A stretch of 38,645 nucleotides of DNA from Reclinomonas americana ATCC 50394 (lineage: Eukaryota; Jakobida; Jakobea; Jakobida): assembly GCA_048213135.1 (NCBI GenBank), contig PS015041.1, positions 133,995-172,639 of the forward strand, given 5' to 3'. Below the pieces are notes generated by a model that made no database searches, was not told where the DNA came from, and saw nothing but the letters and a program-made list of their open reading frames with translations. Position numbers and translations under genes: made by a program. Shown in pieces: positions 19,301 through 30,206 of the stretch. The first letter of the stretch is position 1; the number at the start of each line of letters is the position of its first letter.

Positions 19301-22300
19301 GTTCTGCGAAAAGGTGCAGGAGGCGTTCTCGGCCAAGATGAACGAGCTGCGAGTGCAGACGTCGGTCAACTCGGAACGCTTGCGTGCGATTGCCGACTGG
19401 ATTGCGGAGCTCGACGGTGCGTGCGAGGCCGCCAAGTCCAGCGCCGACGATCTCGCCGAGTATGTGGCGCAACGAACGCGTACCACTGTTGGCAAGGTGA
19501 TTGCGAAGGTGAAGGTGCAGGCAGGGGAGAGTGTGTACTCACACCGTTCGTTTGTGATGGCAGACGCCAGCCGGCAATTACTTGCTGCAAGTGGCCGACA
19601 AGGCTCGCCTGGAAATGCATCAGCGATGTCGTTTTGTACGCATGCTGCAGGTGTGGGCGGTGTCTCCTTTGCTCCCTTTTTCTGCCTTCCCTTTCCCCTT
19701 AGTTTTGTGTGCGTCCTCCAGCATGAAGTGCCGGCCATCAAGGTGCCCGGTGACGTGCAATATGCCGTGCACAATCCGGCCGTCGATTCGCTTAGCATTC
19801 CGTTCGACGAGTCTGTGGAGTTTGACATGTTGCGTCCGTGTTTTTGTCGCTCTCTTCTCGTCAGTCGCCAATGCTTATCGCCGATTGCCGAACACAGCGT
19901 TCCGATTGACACACTGCGCGATCAAGTGCATGCGGCCTTCATGGATGCTGTGAAGCCACTGGTGACCGAGTACTTTGCCAAGTTGGGCAACCGGCCCATT
20001 GTGCGACCGCACACCATCAAGGGTGATGCGAATGAGACGTTGGCCCACATTCAGGCCGAGATCGCCATGTCGCTCATCAAGTTTGCCGACAATCATCGCG
20101 ACACGGCCAATCGTGAAATTCGTCAGGTGCGGTCGTGTTGTCTGTTTCTCAGTAAGCGTCGTGTGATTTCTCACGACGAACNNNNNNNNNNNNNNNNNNN
20201 NNNNNNNNNNNNNNNNNNNNNNNNNNNNNNNNNNNNNNNNNNNNNNNNNNNNNNNNNNNNNNNNNNNNNNNNNNNNNNNNNNNNNNNNNNNNNNNNNNNN
20301 NNNNNNNNNNNNNNNNNNNNNNNNNNNNNNNNNNNNNNNNNNNNNNNNNNNNNNNNNNNNNNNNNNNNNNNNNNNNNNNNNNNNNNNNNNNNNNNNNNNN
20401 NNNNNNNNNNNNNNNNNNNNNNNNNNNNNNNNNNNNNNNNNNNNNNGATGCTCGGCCAGAATCGTCGAGTCGTACATGGCCAGCATGACGCGCGTGGTGT
20501 GTGTCAAGCGCCGTGCAAAGTGGACAGCTGACGTGCGGAACTCACGCTGCAGGGAGAGGAGGGTGAGACGGACGGTGAAGGATTGGAGCATAGTGAATAA
20601 CACACCATGAACTGCAAGCGATACTGTTGCGAGTTGTCACGAGCCTCGCGCCATCGCGACTCTTCAGCATTGTGCAGCTGCTGCAGTGCGTCCCAGTGCA
20701 CTGGATCGGCCATTGACGGCTTGACCAATTCGGCATTGCGATTCTGCGGCGCGGGTGAGACAAAATAGAGCACAGAGGGCACGAGAAATATGGAAGGATG
20801 AGAGAGAGAGAGAGAGAAGAGAGAGAGACACACACACACACAACCTTCGCTTCCGCGCCACTCACCTTGGCCTTCTGCCACTGCTGCCATCTTGCGGTAA
20901 AGTCGGAAGTGAGCGGCCGCACAGTGCCATTCAGTGCCTGCGTAGTCTCGTCGGAAATGGAGCCAAATACCACCGACGGCAGTTTCGTCAGCATCAGTGT
21001 GCCGTCGGCAATCAGCTGCAAAANNNNNNNNNNNNNNNNNNNNNNNNNNNNNNNNNNNNNNNNNNNNNNNNNNNNNNNNNNNNNNNNNNNNNNNNNNNNN
21101 NNNNNNNNNNNNNNNNNNNNNNNNNNNNNNNNNNNNNNNNNNNNNNNNNNNNNNNNNNNNNNNNNNNNNNNNNNNNNNNNNNNNNNNNNNNNNNNNNNNN
21201 NNNNNNNNNNNNNNNNNNNNNNNNNNNNNNNNNNNNNNNNNNNNNNNNNNNNNNNNNNNNNNNNNNNNNNNNNNNNNNNNNNNNNNNNNNNNNNNNNNNN
21301 NNNNNNNNNNNNNNNNNNNNNNNNNNNNNNNNNNNNNNNNNNNNNNNNNNNNNNNNNNNNNNNNNNNNNNNNNNNNNNNNNNNNNNNNNNNNNNNNNNNN
21401 NNNNNNNNNNNNNNNNNNNNNNNNNNNNNNNNNNNNNNNNNNNNNNNNNNNNNNNNNNNNNNNNNNNNNNNNNNNNNNNNNNNNNNNNNNNNNNNNNNNN
21501 NNNNNNNNNNNNNNNNNNNNNNNNNNNNNNNNNNNNNNNNNNNNNNNNNNNNNNNNNNNNNNNNNNNNNNNNNNNNNNNNNNNNNNNNNNNNNNNNNNNN
21601 NNNNNNNNNNNNNNNNNNNNNNNNNNNNNNNNNNNNNNNNNNNNNNNNNNNNNNNNNNNNNNNNNNNNNNNNNNNNNNNNNNNNNNNNNNNNNNNNNNNN
21701 NNNNNNNNNNNNNNNNNNNNNNNNNNNNNNNNNNNNNNNNNNNNNNNNNNNNNNNNNNNNNNNNNNNNNNNNNNTGGTGCCGGGCGACAACATTGTTGCC
21801 GGAAAGCACAAGAACATCAAAGGTCTGCTGCGCGCCAAGCTGCTCGAGCAAGCGGCGGCGGCTGGATCTGGTGGTGCGGCGGCCGCGGAAGGCCAGCTGT
21901 TCCCCACCATAGAGGTGCTGGGTCTGCCGCTCAACGAGCTGCGCGTCACGCGCATGCTCACTGGCGCACCGCTGCCGATGTTGGCGAGTCCGTCGTCTGC
22001 CGCCGCTGCGAATGCGGCAGATGGTGGAGAGGGATCCGGCGGTCCGCCGATGGAGTTGCTGGGTGGCGGCTACTCCACGAACGCCGCGCCTGTCAACAAG
22101 TCGGTGATTCGTGGTCGCGACTTTGTGTTCCGCCGGTTCCTGTCGTCGACCTCGGAGAAGATCCGCGAGTTTGACAATCAAGGTCTGTCTGTCTGTGCGA
22201 AAAAGACGGCGATGCTTTGGTTGATGTCTGACGTCCCTCGTTTGCAGAGTCGAGTCGCTTGCAAGAGCAGCAAGTGTGGCTGCGTGGCTGGTGCGAGGGC

Positions 22301-22563
22301 GTGGTGGTCCTCTGCCAGACCACTCGCATCGATCAGTCGCTGTTCAATGACACGTACCGTGACGAACTGGGCCGCCTGCAAGCGGAGGAGGAAGCGTGCG
22401 TTGATCTGCCGAGATTGATGTTCCTTCTCTCTTCGGCATTCTCATTGTTTCCCCTCTGCGCAGTGACACCATTGTTGGGTCGGCAGCACCAAAAATCGAC
22501 CCGAACCCCAAGGGCGGCAAGAAGGGTGCACCCGCTGGTGGAAAGAAGGGTCCCAAAAAGTGA
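12773..22563 (+). CDS. CCDC180: CCDC180-like ciliary coiled-coil protein (DUF4455/DUF4456), 28 exon pieces
   Basis: Exons: 12773-12870, 13945-14153, 14276-14374, 14434-14554, 14844-15216, 16149-16314, 16379-16494, 16567-16640, 16702-16765, 16831-17196, 17259-17364, 17428-17563, 17626-17751, 17814-17904, 18006-18284, 18349-18477, 18534-18791, 18869-19018, 19089-19496, 19564-19650, 19722-19828, 19865-20126, then complement(20866-21015, 20606-20743, 20447-20546), then 21775-22182, 22248-22395, 22464-22563. The total is 1622 residues with every phase closing; human CCDC180 is of similar size. It starts MFEAQSALARSLKQERVAQA. Long charged helices follow (for example LKEKRRIKFRAR and FVDRVYDVAYLMKEQIAMLV), as in DUF4455. 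A Pro-rich linker (exon 18006-18284) follows. Residues about 1276-1450 match my knowledge of DUF4456 (LVKPSMADPVHWDALQQLHN ... RRLTHTTRVMLAMYD). The tail is basic (GGKKGAPAGGKKGPKK). The family is ciliary or axonemal; the exact role is unknown. The family call rests on recalled patterns. Confidence 0.75.
12872..13345. repeat. Compound microsatellite block in intron 1
   Basis: Tracts of GGGA, GAGT, GA, CAGG, ACGG and then, after a 20-N gap, CT repeats follow one another. It has no coding potential apart from low-complexity frames. Confidence 0.85.
13180..13199. other. 20-N assembly gap
   Basis: Exactly 20 Ns lie within intron 1 of the CCDC180-like gene, between compound GA/CAGG/ACGG and CT microsatellites. 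The same length is used at 35700-35719, so 20 looks like a placeholder rather than a measured size. Confidence 0.95.
13335..13660. repeat. Two-copy tandem repeat, about 180-185 bp unit, in intron 1 of the CCDC180-like gene
   Basis: The block CGTCGGTTTCGATGCATT occurs at 13371 and 13556, and CTTCTGCTTGTCCTTCTCCC near 13430 and 13610. The segments between them are alignable but diverged. The repeat lies in the 1074-bp first intron (12871-13944), where no gene is otherwise seen. Confidence 0.75.
15330..15435. repeat. 26-bp CT-rich minisatellite running into an assembly gap
   Basis: The unit TTCCGTCTCCCCACTCCATC is repeated about three times with small changes and then abuts the N run 15436-16005. 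The far side of the gap (16006-16080) carries related CCTTCGTC units. The gap is therefore probably unassembled minisatellite within one intron (15217-16148), because exons on both sides join in phase 0 (MLVE | EFALQQ). Confidence 0.75.
15436..16005. other. Assembly gap (Ns)
   Basis: 570 Ns lie inside a CCDC180-like intron and are flanked by minisatellite sequence on both sides. No exon needs to be missing here, since reading phase and coiled-coil sequence continue across it. Confidence 0.9.
20182..20446. other. Assembly gap (Ns), left side of the inverted contig
   Basis: 265 Ns lie between the exon ending at 20126 (ANREIRQ, phase 0) and the segment 20447-21023, whose exons are on the opposite strand. 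Confidence 0.9.
20447..21023 (-). other. Inverted contig carrying three CCDC180-like exons
   Basis: This segment is bounded by N gaps on both sides. On the minus strand it encodes three properly spliced exons: 21015-20866 (LIADGTLMLTKLPSVVFGSI...), 20743-20606 (NRNAELVKPSMADPVHWDAL...) and 20546-20447 (REFRTSAVHFARRLTHTTRV..., ending LAEH). Donors and acceptors are GT-AG only on the minus strand. This is the piece missing from the plus-strand CCDC180-like gene. If flipped, its 20447 end can abut base 21775 with the frame maintained (H-L-V-P-G-D), and the downstream phases then close at the stop. The orientation is therefore almost certainly a scaffolding error. Confidence 0.9.
21024..21774. 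other. Assembly gap (Ns), right side of the inverted contig
   Basis: 751 Ns. If the preceding contig is reversed, this gap collapses to nothing at its right edge, and the remaining unknown sequence would be intronic, upstream of the exon beginning LIADGTL. Confidence 0.85.
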
Positions 22564-22584
22564 ATTGTTTGTGCTATATTTTTT

Positions 22585-25438
22585 TCAGTTCACTGTCTCT
22601 CCTGCTTCTTCCAGCCGCCACTGCCACGTGCACGTAACGCGTGGTGTGCCGGCTCCATTTACCAGTGTGCTGTAGTCGACCTGTGTGCATAATGATGACT
22701 GTCAGCCCATCGGAGCTGCCATTGACATTGATTTGCGAGAAACGACAAGCCTGCGCAGCAGATCGGTGACCGCAGTCAAGTGCCACTCGCACCGGCAGCG
22801 TGATCGAGCACGGATCTGCGCCTGGAAACTGGTACGTGACGTGCACTCCGTCGACAGTGACGCCGCAATCCAGTGTGCTCGACAACGTGCACAGAAGCTG
22901 CAAGATGACGTGAGACTTCAGTGCGTGACGAAATCTTGTGGCCGCACACACCTGCCAGCGACGGTGCGACGGTGCGGCTGCCTCATCGACGGGGGCAACC
23001 AGCGCACCAGAGGAAGCACCACTCTCCCACTCGCCCACTTGCACTGTGCTCACCAGCGCCGAGTTCGCACTCGAGCCCTGCATGCACCACAGCAGGCGTC
23101 AGTGTCGCGCAACGAAAGAAAATGAGGAGTGAAAGACACACCTCCAGCAGCACCACGCGGCTTTGCGTCGCCATTCGCGGACTCGGTATGAGTGGTGGCG
23201 GTGGCGGTGGCGGCGGCGACCGGGCCATGGGTTGTGGTGGGCCTTCACAGACAGTGGCTTCGCACACGGAGACCAATTCGCCCACACGTCGACGCTTGGA
23301 CTCCGGCGGTTCCATGTCCGCGTCAACTGGTTGCGCAGGGCGCACTCTGATAGGTGGTGAGGCAGGTTGTAAAAGTGCTTTGGAAGGCAGCGGTCCTCAC
23401 CTTCGCCGAGAGCTGCCGGCAAACACGCCCTCCGGTGCCACATTCTCACTGCATTCAGCCTCCATCTCCTCCACCCTCTCAGAATCCCAGGGCGACACTG
23501 GCGGTTGCTCCACAGCGTCACCACTGCCAGAGACAGACGACAAGTCAGCGTTAATTGACCATTTCCGTTGCCGCTCGACGCACGCAACTCCATGCACACG
23601 GCGCCACACGCGTCTAACTGCACCGTCAGTAGCACAACGGCCACGTCGAGAGGCAACATGGCCACGTCGATCTCCAGCGCCTCGGTGACCGGGTTGGGGC
23701 GAAAGACGCGGTCCAGATGCGACGCACACAACTGGGAGAACTGGTGGAGCTGCAGCGGTGCACCAGCAAACAGTCAGCAGCAAGTCACAAAGGATATGAA
23801 GCACGACGAGTCGCCAACCATGGGAATGCACAGCCGCCGATCCCACTGGCGCAGCGAGACAAGCACCCGCTCGACTGCATGCGCATCCTCGCAGCGATGC
23901 ACGAGATCTGTGCCACGCACTGGTGAGAAAAGACGTGGGGGCGTGAGTGAGAGAACCCAAGCCTCTGACAAACCGAGAAAGCCACCGTTGCCCACAAGTG
24001 TTCCGAGAACGAGCAGAAAGCCTCGTTCCACTGCACTTGCTCTCCTGCGTGACACGTATGAGTTTCAAAGAGCACACAATTCTCACCCGCCCAGCCTGCG
24101 CAACTTGCGACCCGGAAACCGCGGCACGCTGGAAGTGGGAGAAAAGTAACCCTGCTGCTCGGCGAATGCCGCCAGCCTCGGCATGTTGTCGCGGATCTGC
24201 ACGATGGAGAGCGGTCAACCATAGAGCACAGCCCATGAACATCTTTCCTAACATGCACACCTGCGGCCATGCGGCGGCCGCCAGTCTGGTCAAGTGCGCA
24301 TGCAACTCGGATGAGACGGCACGCAATACTTGAGCATCGGGTGGCGGCAGACCAGCCGCGTCCGCGACTGCACTCTTCGGTGATCGCACGGTGCCGGGTG
24401 GATACACAACGCCCTCCAGGAAGCTGGCGATGCACACCGACGTCGGCACAGCCATTGACGAGGCACCATCGAGAGCACGCAGCAGTCTGCGCACAAGTCA
24501 GATGACCCAAAAACACCCACGAGAAAAACGGCGGAGGGCAGGAGAACGCACGCATTGTGCAGGTGCTTGTCCAGGCGCTTGACTGCCGTCGCCAAAGTGG
24601 GGCCTTTTGTTCGCAACAAGTGAGGGAGGTAAAACAAACACAGAGAGAGGACAGCGTGCTTCCGCAGACCTGAGCGATTCGCCACGGCCAACAGTCGCTC
24701 GAACAGCTGATGCTGCAGCAAGCCGAGAAACGCACACAGCACGAGGGCCTGATGGACCGTGTTCCTCGTATACACCACCGAGTCTTGCAGCTTGGAGGGT
24801 CGCCGCAAATGTGCTGCACTCTTCTCCTGACGCAGGCGGCGCGAGTGGCGTTGCCCGCTGCGCCGATTGGTGGCCAGTCCGAGTGCACCACGCGACCGAA
24901 CCACAGCCTCCGAGAACGCCTCCTCCGCCATGTCGCGCAACACCGATGTTGCGCCATCCAGCGACTCACAGCGCACCCAAATCTCCTCAATCGTCAGCGG
25001 CAACAGTCGCCGGCTCTGCGCCGGCTTGGACAGCAGCTGAAAATTGGCTCCCTCGCGCAACCTGCAACCCATGACGCTTGTGAGAAACAACAATTGCTCC
25101 TTATGAACACGCGCACGTACCCTCGCCCTCGCTCCGCCACCTCGTCGATCCGACTCGCCGCCTCCTCGCACCGACGCTGCGGACAAATATTTCCGAACAC
25201 GAAGTGATGAGTCACGATTTCCCGCAATTGCCCACTTGAACCTCACACAAAAGTGCCCTCCCCCTCTCTCTCTCTCTCTCACTCACACACACATACTCAC
25301 CAAGTCGGCCACCAACGACATGAACAGTGTCTTGTCACAGGGAAAGGCATTGGAGTCGCACACTTCTTGCAGTGACCACTCGGAAAAGCATGAGCGCGCA
25401 AAGGCAAGCAGCGCAGAGTGCTCCGAAGCAGCACTCAT
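22585..25438 (-). CDS. Unrecognised 648-residue protein, 14 exons
   Basis: Exons, as complement: 22585-22680, 22787-22915, 22952-23077, 23142-23346, 23401-23523, 23580-23749, 23789-23919, 23974-24030, 24151-24196, 24261-24486, 24552-24603, 24670-25061, 25121-25176, 25301-25438. The sum is 649 codons including the stop and all phases close. The start MSAASEHSALLAFARSCFSE follows the only suitable ATG (25438). The N-terminal two thirds are helical and Leu/Arg-rich (SVVYTRNTVHQALVLCAFLG, LLQHQLFERLLAV). Then comes a probable beta-rich stretch (EIDVAMLPLDVAVVLLTVQL), an acidic linker (SERVEEMEAECSENV), a basic/proline segment (PPESKRRRVGEL, then a run of prolines) and a C-terminal beta-like part (GVHVTYQFPGADPCSITLPV). 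I do not recognise the family. The SKRRR cluster could be a nuclear signal. An alternative last splice would move the stop to 22574. Confidence 0.68.
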
Positions 25439-25562
25439 TCAGGGAGACAGAGACACAGACACAGACACACAGACGCACACACAAAGAGTGAATGCACACA
25501 CACACCACTGCTCTGTCTCCTCTCCACACGATGCAATGAGAAAAATGAACCAACCGAGTCGT
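25439..25562. other. 124-bp spacer with a GT/AC microsatellite
   Basis: This is the only sequence between the stop of the HEAT-like gene (25563) and the start of the next gene on the same strand (25438). On the minus strand it carries TGTGTGT/TCTGTG repeats. It must hold both the 3' end of one gene and the promoter of the next. Confidence 0.6.
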
Positions 25563-28500
25563 TCATGAAGAATGAGAGGACACGGCAGAGGACAGGCTCT
25601 CGGCTAAGCTGCGAACTGCACGCGACTCGTCGGCTTGTGCTAGCGATTGCAGTGTGCGCTGGGTGCGCTCTACTAGTGCCGGTGCGCGTTCCAGAGCATT
25701 GACGCACGTGCCAATGATGCTGCCGATGAGTTTTATGGCAGCTAGGCGGACCTGGAAATAGGAAAAGGTGAGTGGATGGCGTGTGCGAAGTGGGACAATG
25801 CAGGTGATGCTTGCCTCTGCTTGCGAGTCTTGTGTGCAGTCGACGGCGACGGTGAGAAGGGCGACAGCGGAGGCGTACGCGCTCTCCTTGACGCGCATGA
25901 TAAAGTGGAAGAGGGTCTGCACGAGAGGCGCAGAGTGAGACGCCACACAGAGACACGAGCGGGGTTAAGCCACGCAACGTTCAGTGCAGCGATGCGGAGT
26001 GGCACCGCTGTGTGTGCGTTTGCGCTCAGATCGACAAGCGTCGAGTGCAGGCGAGAGAAGAGTTTCAGTGCCGTGGCGAGGGACACGCGCGGGAGCAGTG
26101 CGGCGACCACTGGCAAGGCATACGATGACCACGGCGAGCTTGCCGACGTCGTGATGGAGGAGAGCAGTTCCTCCAGTAGCCACGATGAGGAGGATGCCGA
26201 TTGTGTGGGCACAGGGGTCTCGATTTCTGCAGCGCGAGAGTCTCAGGCGGGAAGGAAATAAAGGAAATATGTCGTGAAAAAGAACCTTCGATAACCGGGC
26301 GACGGCTCTCCTCCTCCCTCGGCGGCGGCGGCTCCACGACGACTGGATTCTTGAGGCTATCCAACTGGACAGCGGCAACCAACGACAGGCAGTCAATGGC
26401 ACCACGATGCAGATTCTCCACTTGCTCGCCTGCACAAGAGCGGGTGTTGGTCGAAGTGGCGCAGCAAAGGCACAAAAGTGCACATTATATCTTCTCGCAA
26501 CTGACACGCGGGAGGTCGAGCAGGCGGATCAGTGCATGCACGAGTCGACGCTGTGCAGTGGTCTCCTGCTCGCCTCCTTCTCCACATAGCGACTGATGAT
26601 AGTTGAGCTTGCAACACGCCACATACAGGTGCAACTTGACGAGTTCCAGATCGGATTCAGCGCTCGTCTCCTTTGTGTGTCATGCAAGGTGAGGACAAGA
26701 GAAGTATCGAGTCGCGAAACTTGTTGGGTTCACGCACCTCGATGAATTGCAAGACCTGATCGAGCACCAAGGCAGCTGGCAATCGGGCGAGACCCTCAGC
26801 AACCAGCTTCCGCACCTCGCGACCCTCGAGGATGTTGTGCATGCGCTCACGCAGACGCGCTGTACACCAGTTTAATGAGCAAGAGCACAGGCATTCAAGG
26901 TCCACGCACTTACCAGCAAGTCGCACAAGATCTTCCTCACACTGTGCCGCGAGCAGCGGGTCACACAGGGCGCTCACTGGCAACGACCGCAACACCAGCA
27001 ACGGACTGAGCCGAGCAAACGTGAACACACGATGAAAGTCGTCCTCGTCAAGAGCTCGGAGCGTCGCCACATAGGATTCGGTCACACTGCACACACTACG
27101 TCGTCAGACAGCGACGCAGTACTTCCCTTCCCCCATCTCCCAACCCCACGCACGGTTTCTCGCGCGCCATGTGGCCGACCAAGAGGGGGAGAACGTGCGG
27201 CAATGTGCGTGGGAACAGATGCGACGAGGCACTTGACAGGAAGGAGACGGCGGCGGGGTGGTTCGGGCGCGACAGAATCACTCGACACGTCTCCACCGCC
27301 ACCGCGTCCAGTGTCGCAGGATCCATCTGCACCACACTAGTCAGCCAAGGCGGCGGAGAAGGAAACGTGCCACAAGCTCATGAAGCGTGCCTTGCCAATC
27401 CACTGATCCGTGAGACGCACTACGCGCTCCAACAGTCGCTGCGACGGTGTGACTTCGGCAGCCACACTCGTTGCCGCCGACGGAGTCTTGCCAATCTGCG
27501 CTGGTGAGCGAGGTGCCTCCGTTCCACTGGAGACAGTGGAGACGGAGGCATCGGCGCTGTCAAGTAGGAATGAGTGACCCCGCAGCGACACAAAGGCAGT
27601 CCACAGAGCTGGATACCAACCTCAACACCTCCAGCAGTGTGCTGATCGCCTGATCCGTGTACGGATTGCTCGACATGATCGCCACAAACGCTCGCTCGGC
27701 CGCCGCACGTGTTCGCTCATCGCGCGCCGTGAGAGCGCGCGTCACTGGTGGCAGACTGCGTTCGGGTTCTACGGCACCGCAAAGAGGAAGGTGTGAGCTC
27801 CTGGAGGCACACACGCTTCTCTCGTCAACGATGATGATGGTCCACTCACCAACCACGGAAAACACCCGCGACGTGGCGGTGCGCGACGACAGGTCCTCGT
27901 CGCTCAGCCGGCGAATGAGTAGGTCACACAAGCGATTGCTGTGCGGCGGCAGAGTGAGGGGAGACGCGTGAGGAAGCGAGGGGGGAGAGTCCTTGCAATC
28001 AAACCTCAGCTCTGCATCGCCCTGCAGCACGTGCACGTTGAGGTCACACAGCCGTTCCACGACCGACAACGCGTTGCGGCGGACTTGCGGCTTGTCAGAG
28101 TCCAGGCGGGCAAACACCGCCGGCAGCACCAGGTCCTTGTCTCTGCGTGCGGCGAGTGAGACCAAGGCTGTGCATGAAAAAAGGCAACATGGCTGGCCAC
28201 GAAACAGGACGGCATACTCGGCGAGGAACACGGACGCCATGCGCGACGCCTTGTCCTTCTCATCCAGCGTCTCCAGCAACTGCTGTACCATGAACTCGCG
28301 TGCTGCGCGATCAAACGACGGCAGCGCGGCGTGCAGCAATTGCGAGGCCACATCCACCACTGCGTCGTTGCCGTGTGTCATCTAATGGGCGCGACGGGTG
28401 AGTGCATGGTGAACATCGACTGGCACACGACGTGCACACACCAAGCCAGGCAGCAGCTGCAGTAGAGCCTGTTGCATCTGACCATCCTCTTGCAGCATGG

Positions 28501-30150
28501 CAGTCGCCGTGGCCTGTCCGACAGCACCCAACACCAGGCAGACGCACGTGAGCAGGCACACAATTTCCTCTTGAATGCCGGCCGATGAGTCTTCCGACTC
28601 GCCCTCGATATCGTCCTCGAGTCGCGCCTGCCTCCGACAACGAAGCATGAGAGAGAGAAGGCAATGCACGAACTTTGACCCGCCACGCAACAGACACTGA
28701 CACAATCAACGAGCCCACGTACTCGCGACTCGTGCCACGCAGCGGTCGCACCGACGCCGCATTCTCCACCAAGCACAAGCTAAACAGACGCATGCGGGAC
28801 GCAAACCACTGCTGCGCCTCCTCCACGGCTGCACAAGTGTGAGGACGCCACCAATAAGCACAAACTCTCTTCCTTCTCTTTCCCCCCAACGCACCAGCCT
28901 GCCACTCGTGACGATTGTCGCGCTCCGCCAGGCCATCCGCCTCCGCCCTTTGCTGCAACCGCACCACCGTATCACACGACTCCACCACGCCCTGCAAGCC
29001 GCGGAGAAACAATGGTCGCGATCGACGATACCACTGCACCACAAAAACANNNNNNNNNNNNNNNNNNNNNNNNNNNNNNNNNNNNNNNNNNNNNNNNNNN
29101 NNNNNNNNNNNNNNNNNNNNNNNNNNNNNNNNNNNNNNNNNNNNNNNNNNNNNNNNNNNNNNNNNNNNNNNNNNNNNNNNNNNNNNNNNNNNNNNNNNNN
29201 NNNNNNNNTCAGCCACCAGCGAGCTCACCAACACGGCCTCTGCACGCAACCTCCTGCAGCACGCCGAGTGCCGCACGCAGCGACGACGCCCACTGCCACA
29301 CACGCGACGCAGCAGCAGCATCACACGACGCCGCATACACCATCCACCACACAGCATCCAGTGCCTCCACCGACACTCGCGTCGGCTGTCGCTCAGCCGA
29401 CACAAGCACACTGTTGCGTCAACACAGTATGACCAACCACAGCAACTCGAAAAAAGAACACGATCAACTGCATGGAAGTACCTGTGTCGTGTCGCACAGT
29501 GGACGAGCGATGGCACCAGTGACATGAACTCAGTCAGCACACTCTGCACTGCTGCTGCCACTGGTGCAGTCTCCTCCCCTTGTTGATGATGGAGGCACAC
29601 TAGTCGCGCACACTCGCCCGCAGTCAACGCAAACACCATGCATGCACGAGTGTTGTCCACAGAAGACGAGGTGAGCACTGATTGCATGGTCGATTGCATC
29701 CAACAACACTGACTGCGGTTGCTCAGTTGTGTCACATGAGGGCCTTCTTTGATTGTGAGAGTGTGAGACAGAGAGAGGCACCAACCTGTCTCCACTGACA
29801 GAGGACAGCATGTGATCGAGTGCCTGCAGGGCTCTCACCAGCAACAGTCGTCGCACTCGTTTCGATTCTCGGAGGAACTGAGAGAGACAAGTGAGAGTCT
29901 CTTTCTTTCACAGTCAGTGAGCTTATTGCTCACCTTCTCACACATTAACAGCAACAGGCGATGCCATGTGTCGCCTTCACTGCGAGCTGCAGCCCAGACG
30001 GCCTCCAGTAAGCTCGGAACTTGACTCTCTGTGTGTGTGTGAGTGAGTGAGTGAGTGTGTGTAAGAGAGAGAAAGAGAGAGTGTGTGTGTGATAGCACAC
30101 AGGCCTCTCTTGCTTCCAGTGACGAGCAACTGTTGCAGCGCGTCTTCCAT
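25563..30150 (-). CDS. HEAT/ARM-like helical-repeat protein, about 21 exons
   Basis: It starts at 30150 (MEDALQQLL) and stops at 25563 (...LAESLSSAVSSHSS). Exons read on the minus strand form a continuous series of amphipathic helical pairs typical of HEAT/ARM solenoids, for example FDRAAREFMVQQLLETLDEK, LVLPAVFARLDSDKPQVRRN, NRLCDLLIRRLSDEDLSSRT, LPPVTRALTARDERTRAAAE, FPRTLPHVLPLLVGHMA and VRLAAIKLIGSIIGTCVNAL. A disordered acidic/proline patch (EPPPPREEESRRPV) interrupts near the C-terminus. Introns are short; one appears to be only 37 nt. The N gap 29050-29208 lies inside the gene and may hide one exon end. I cannot name the orthologue. HEAT solenoids usually scaffold large complexes or transport, which is inference. 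Exon boundaries were traced by eye and only partly phase-checked. Confidence 0.65.
29050..29208. other. Assembly gap (Ns) in the HEAT-like gene
   Basis: 159 Ns lie between the exon containing SRVWQWASSLRAALGVLQEV (upstream on the minus strand) and the exon beginning GVVESCDTVVRLQQRAEADG. Part of an exon or a small exon may be lost here. Confidence 0.9.
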
Positions 30151-30206
30151 GTTTGTTTAGACTGATTGCAAGAGTGGGACTTGTCCTTCGTTCTTCTTTA
30201 AGTTCA

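Noticed and set aside
20447-21023. Minus-strand exons as an independent antisense gene
   Set aside because: They have no start or stop of their own, and their phases and sequence complete the CCDC180-like protein exactly. An inverted contig is the simpler explanation.
20755-22174. Long open frames running through the N gaps
   Set aside because: They are mostly unknown residues from Ns, and the flanking real sequence in those frames is low-complexity.
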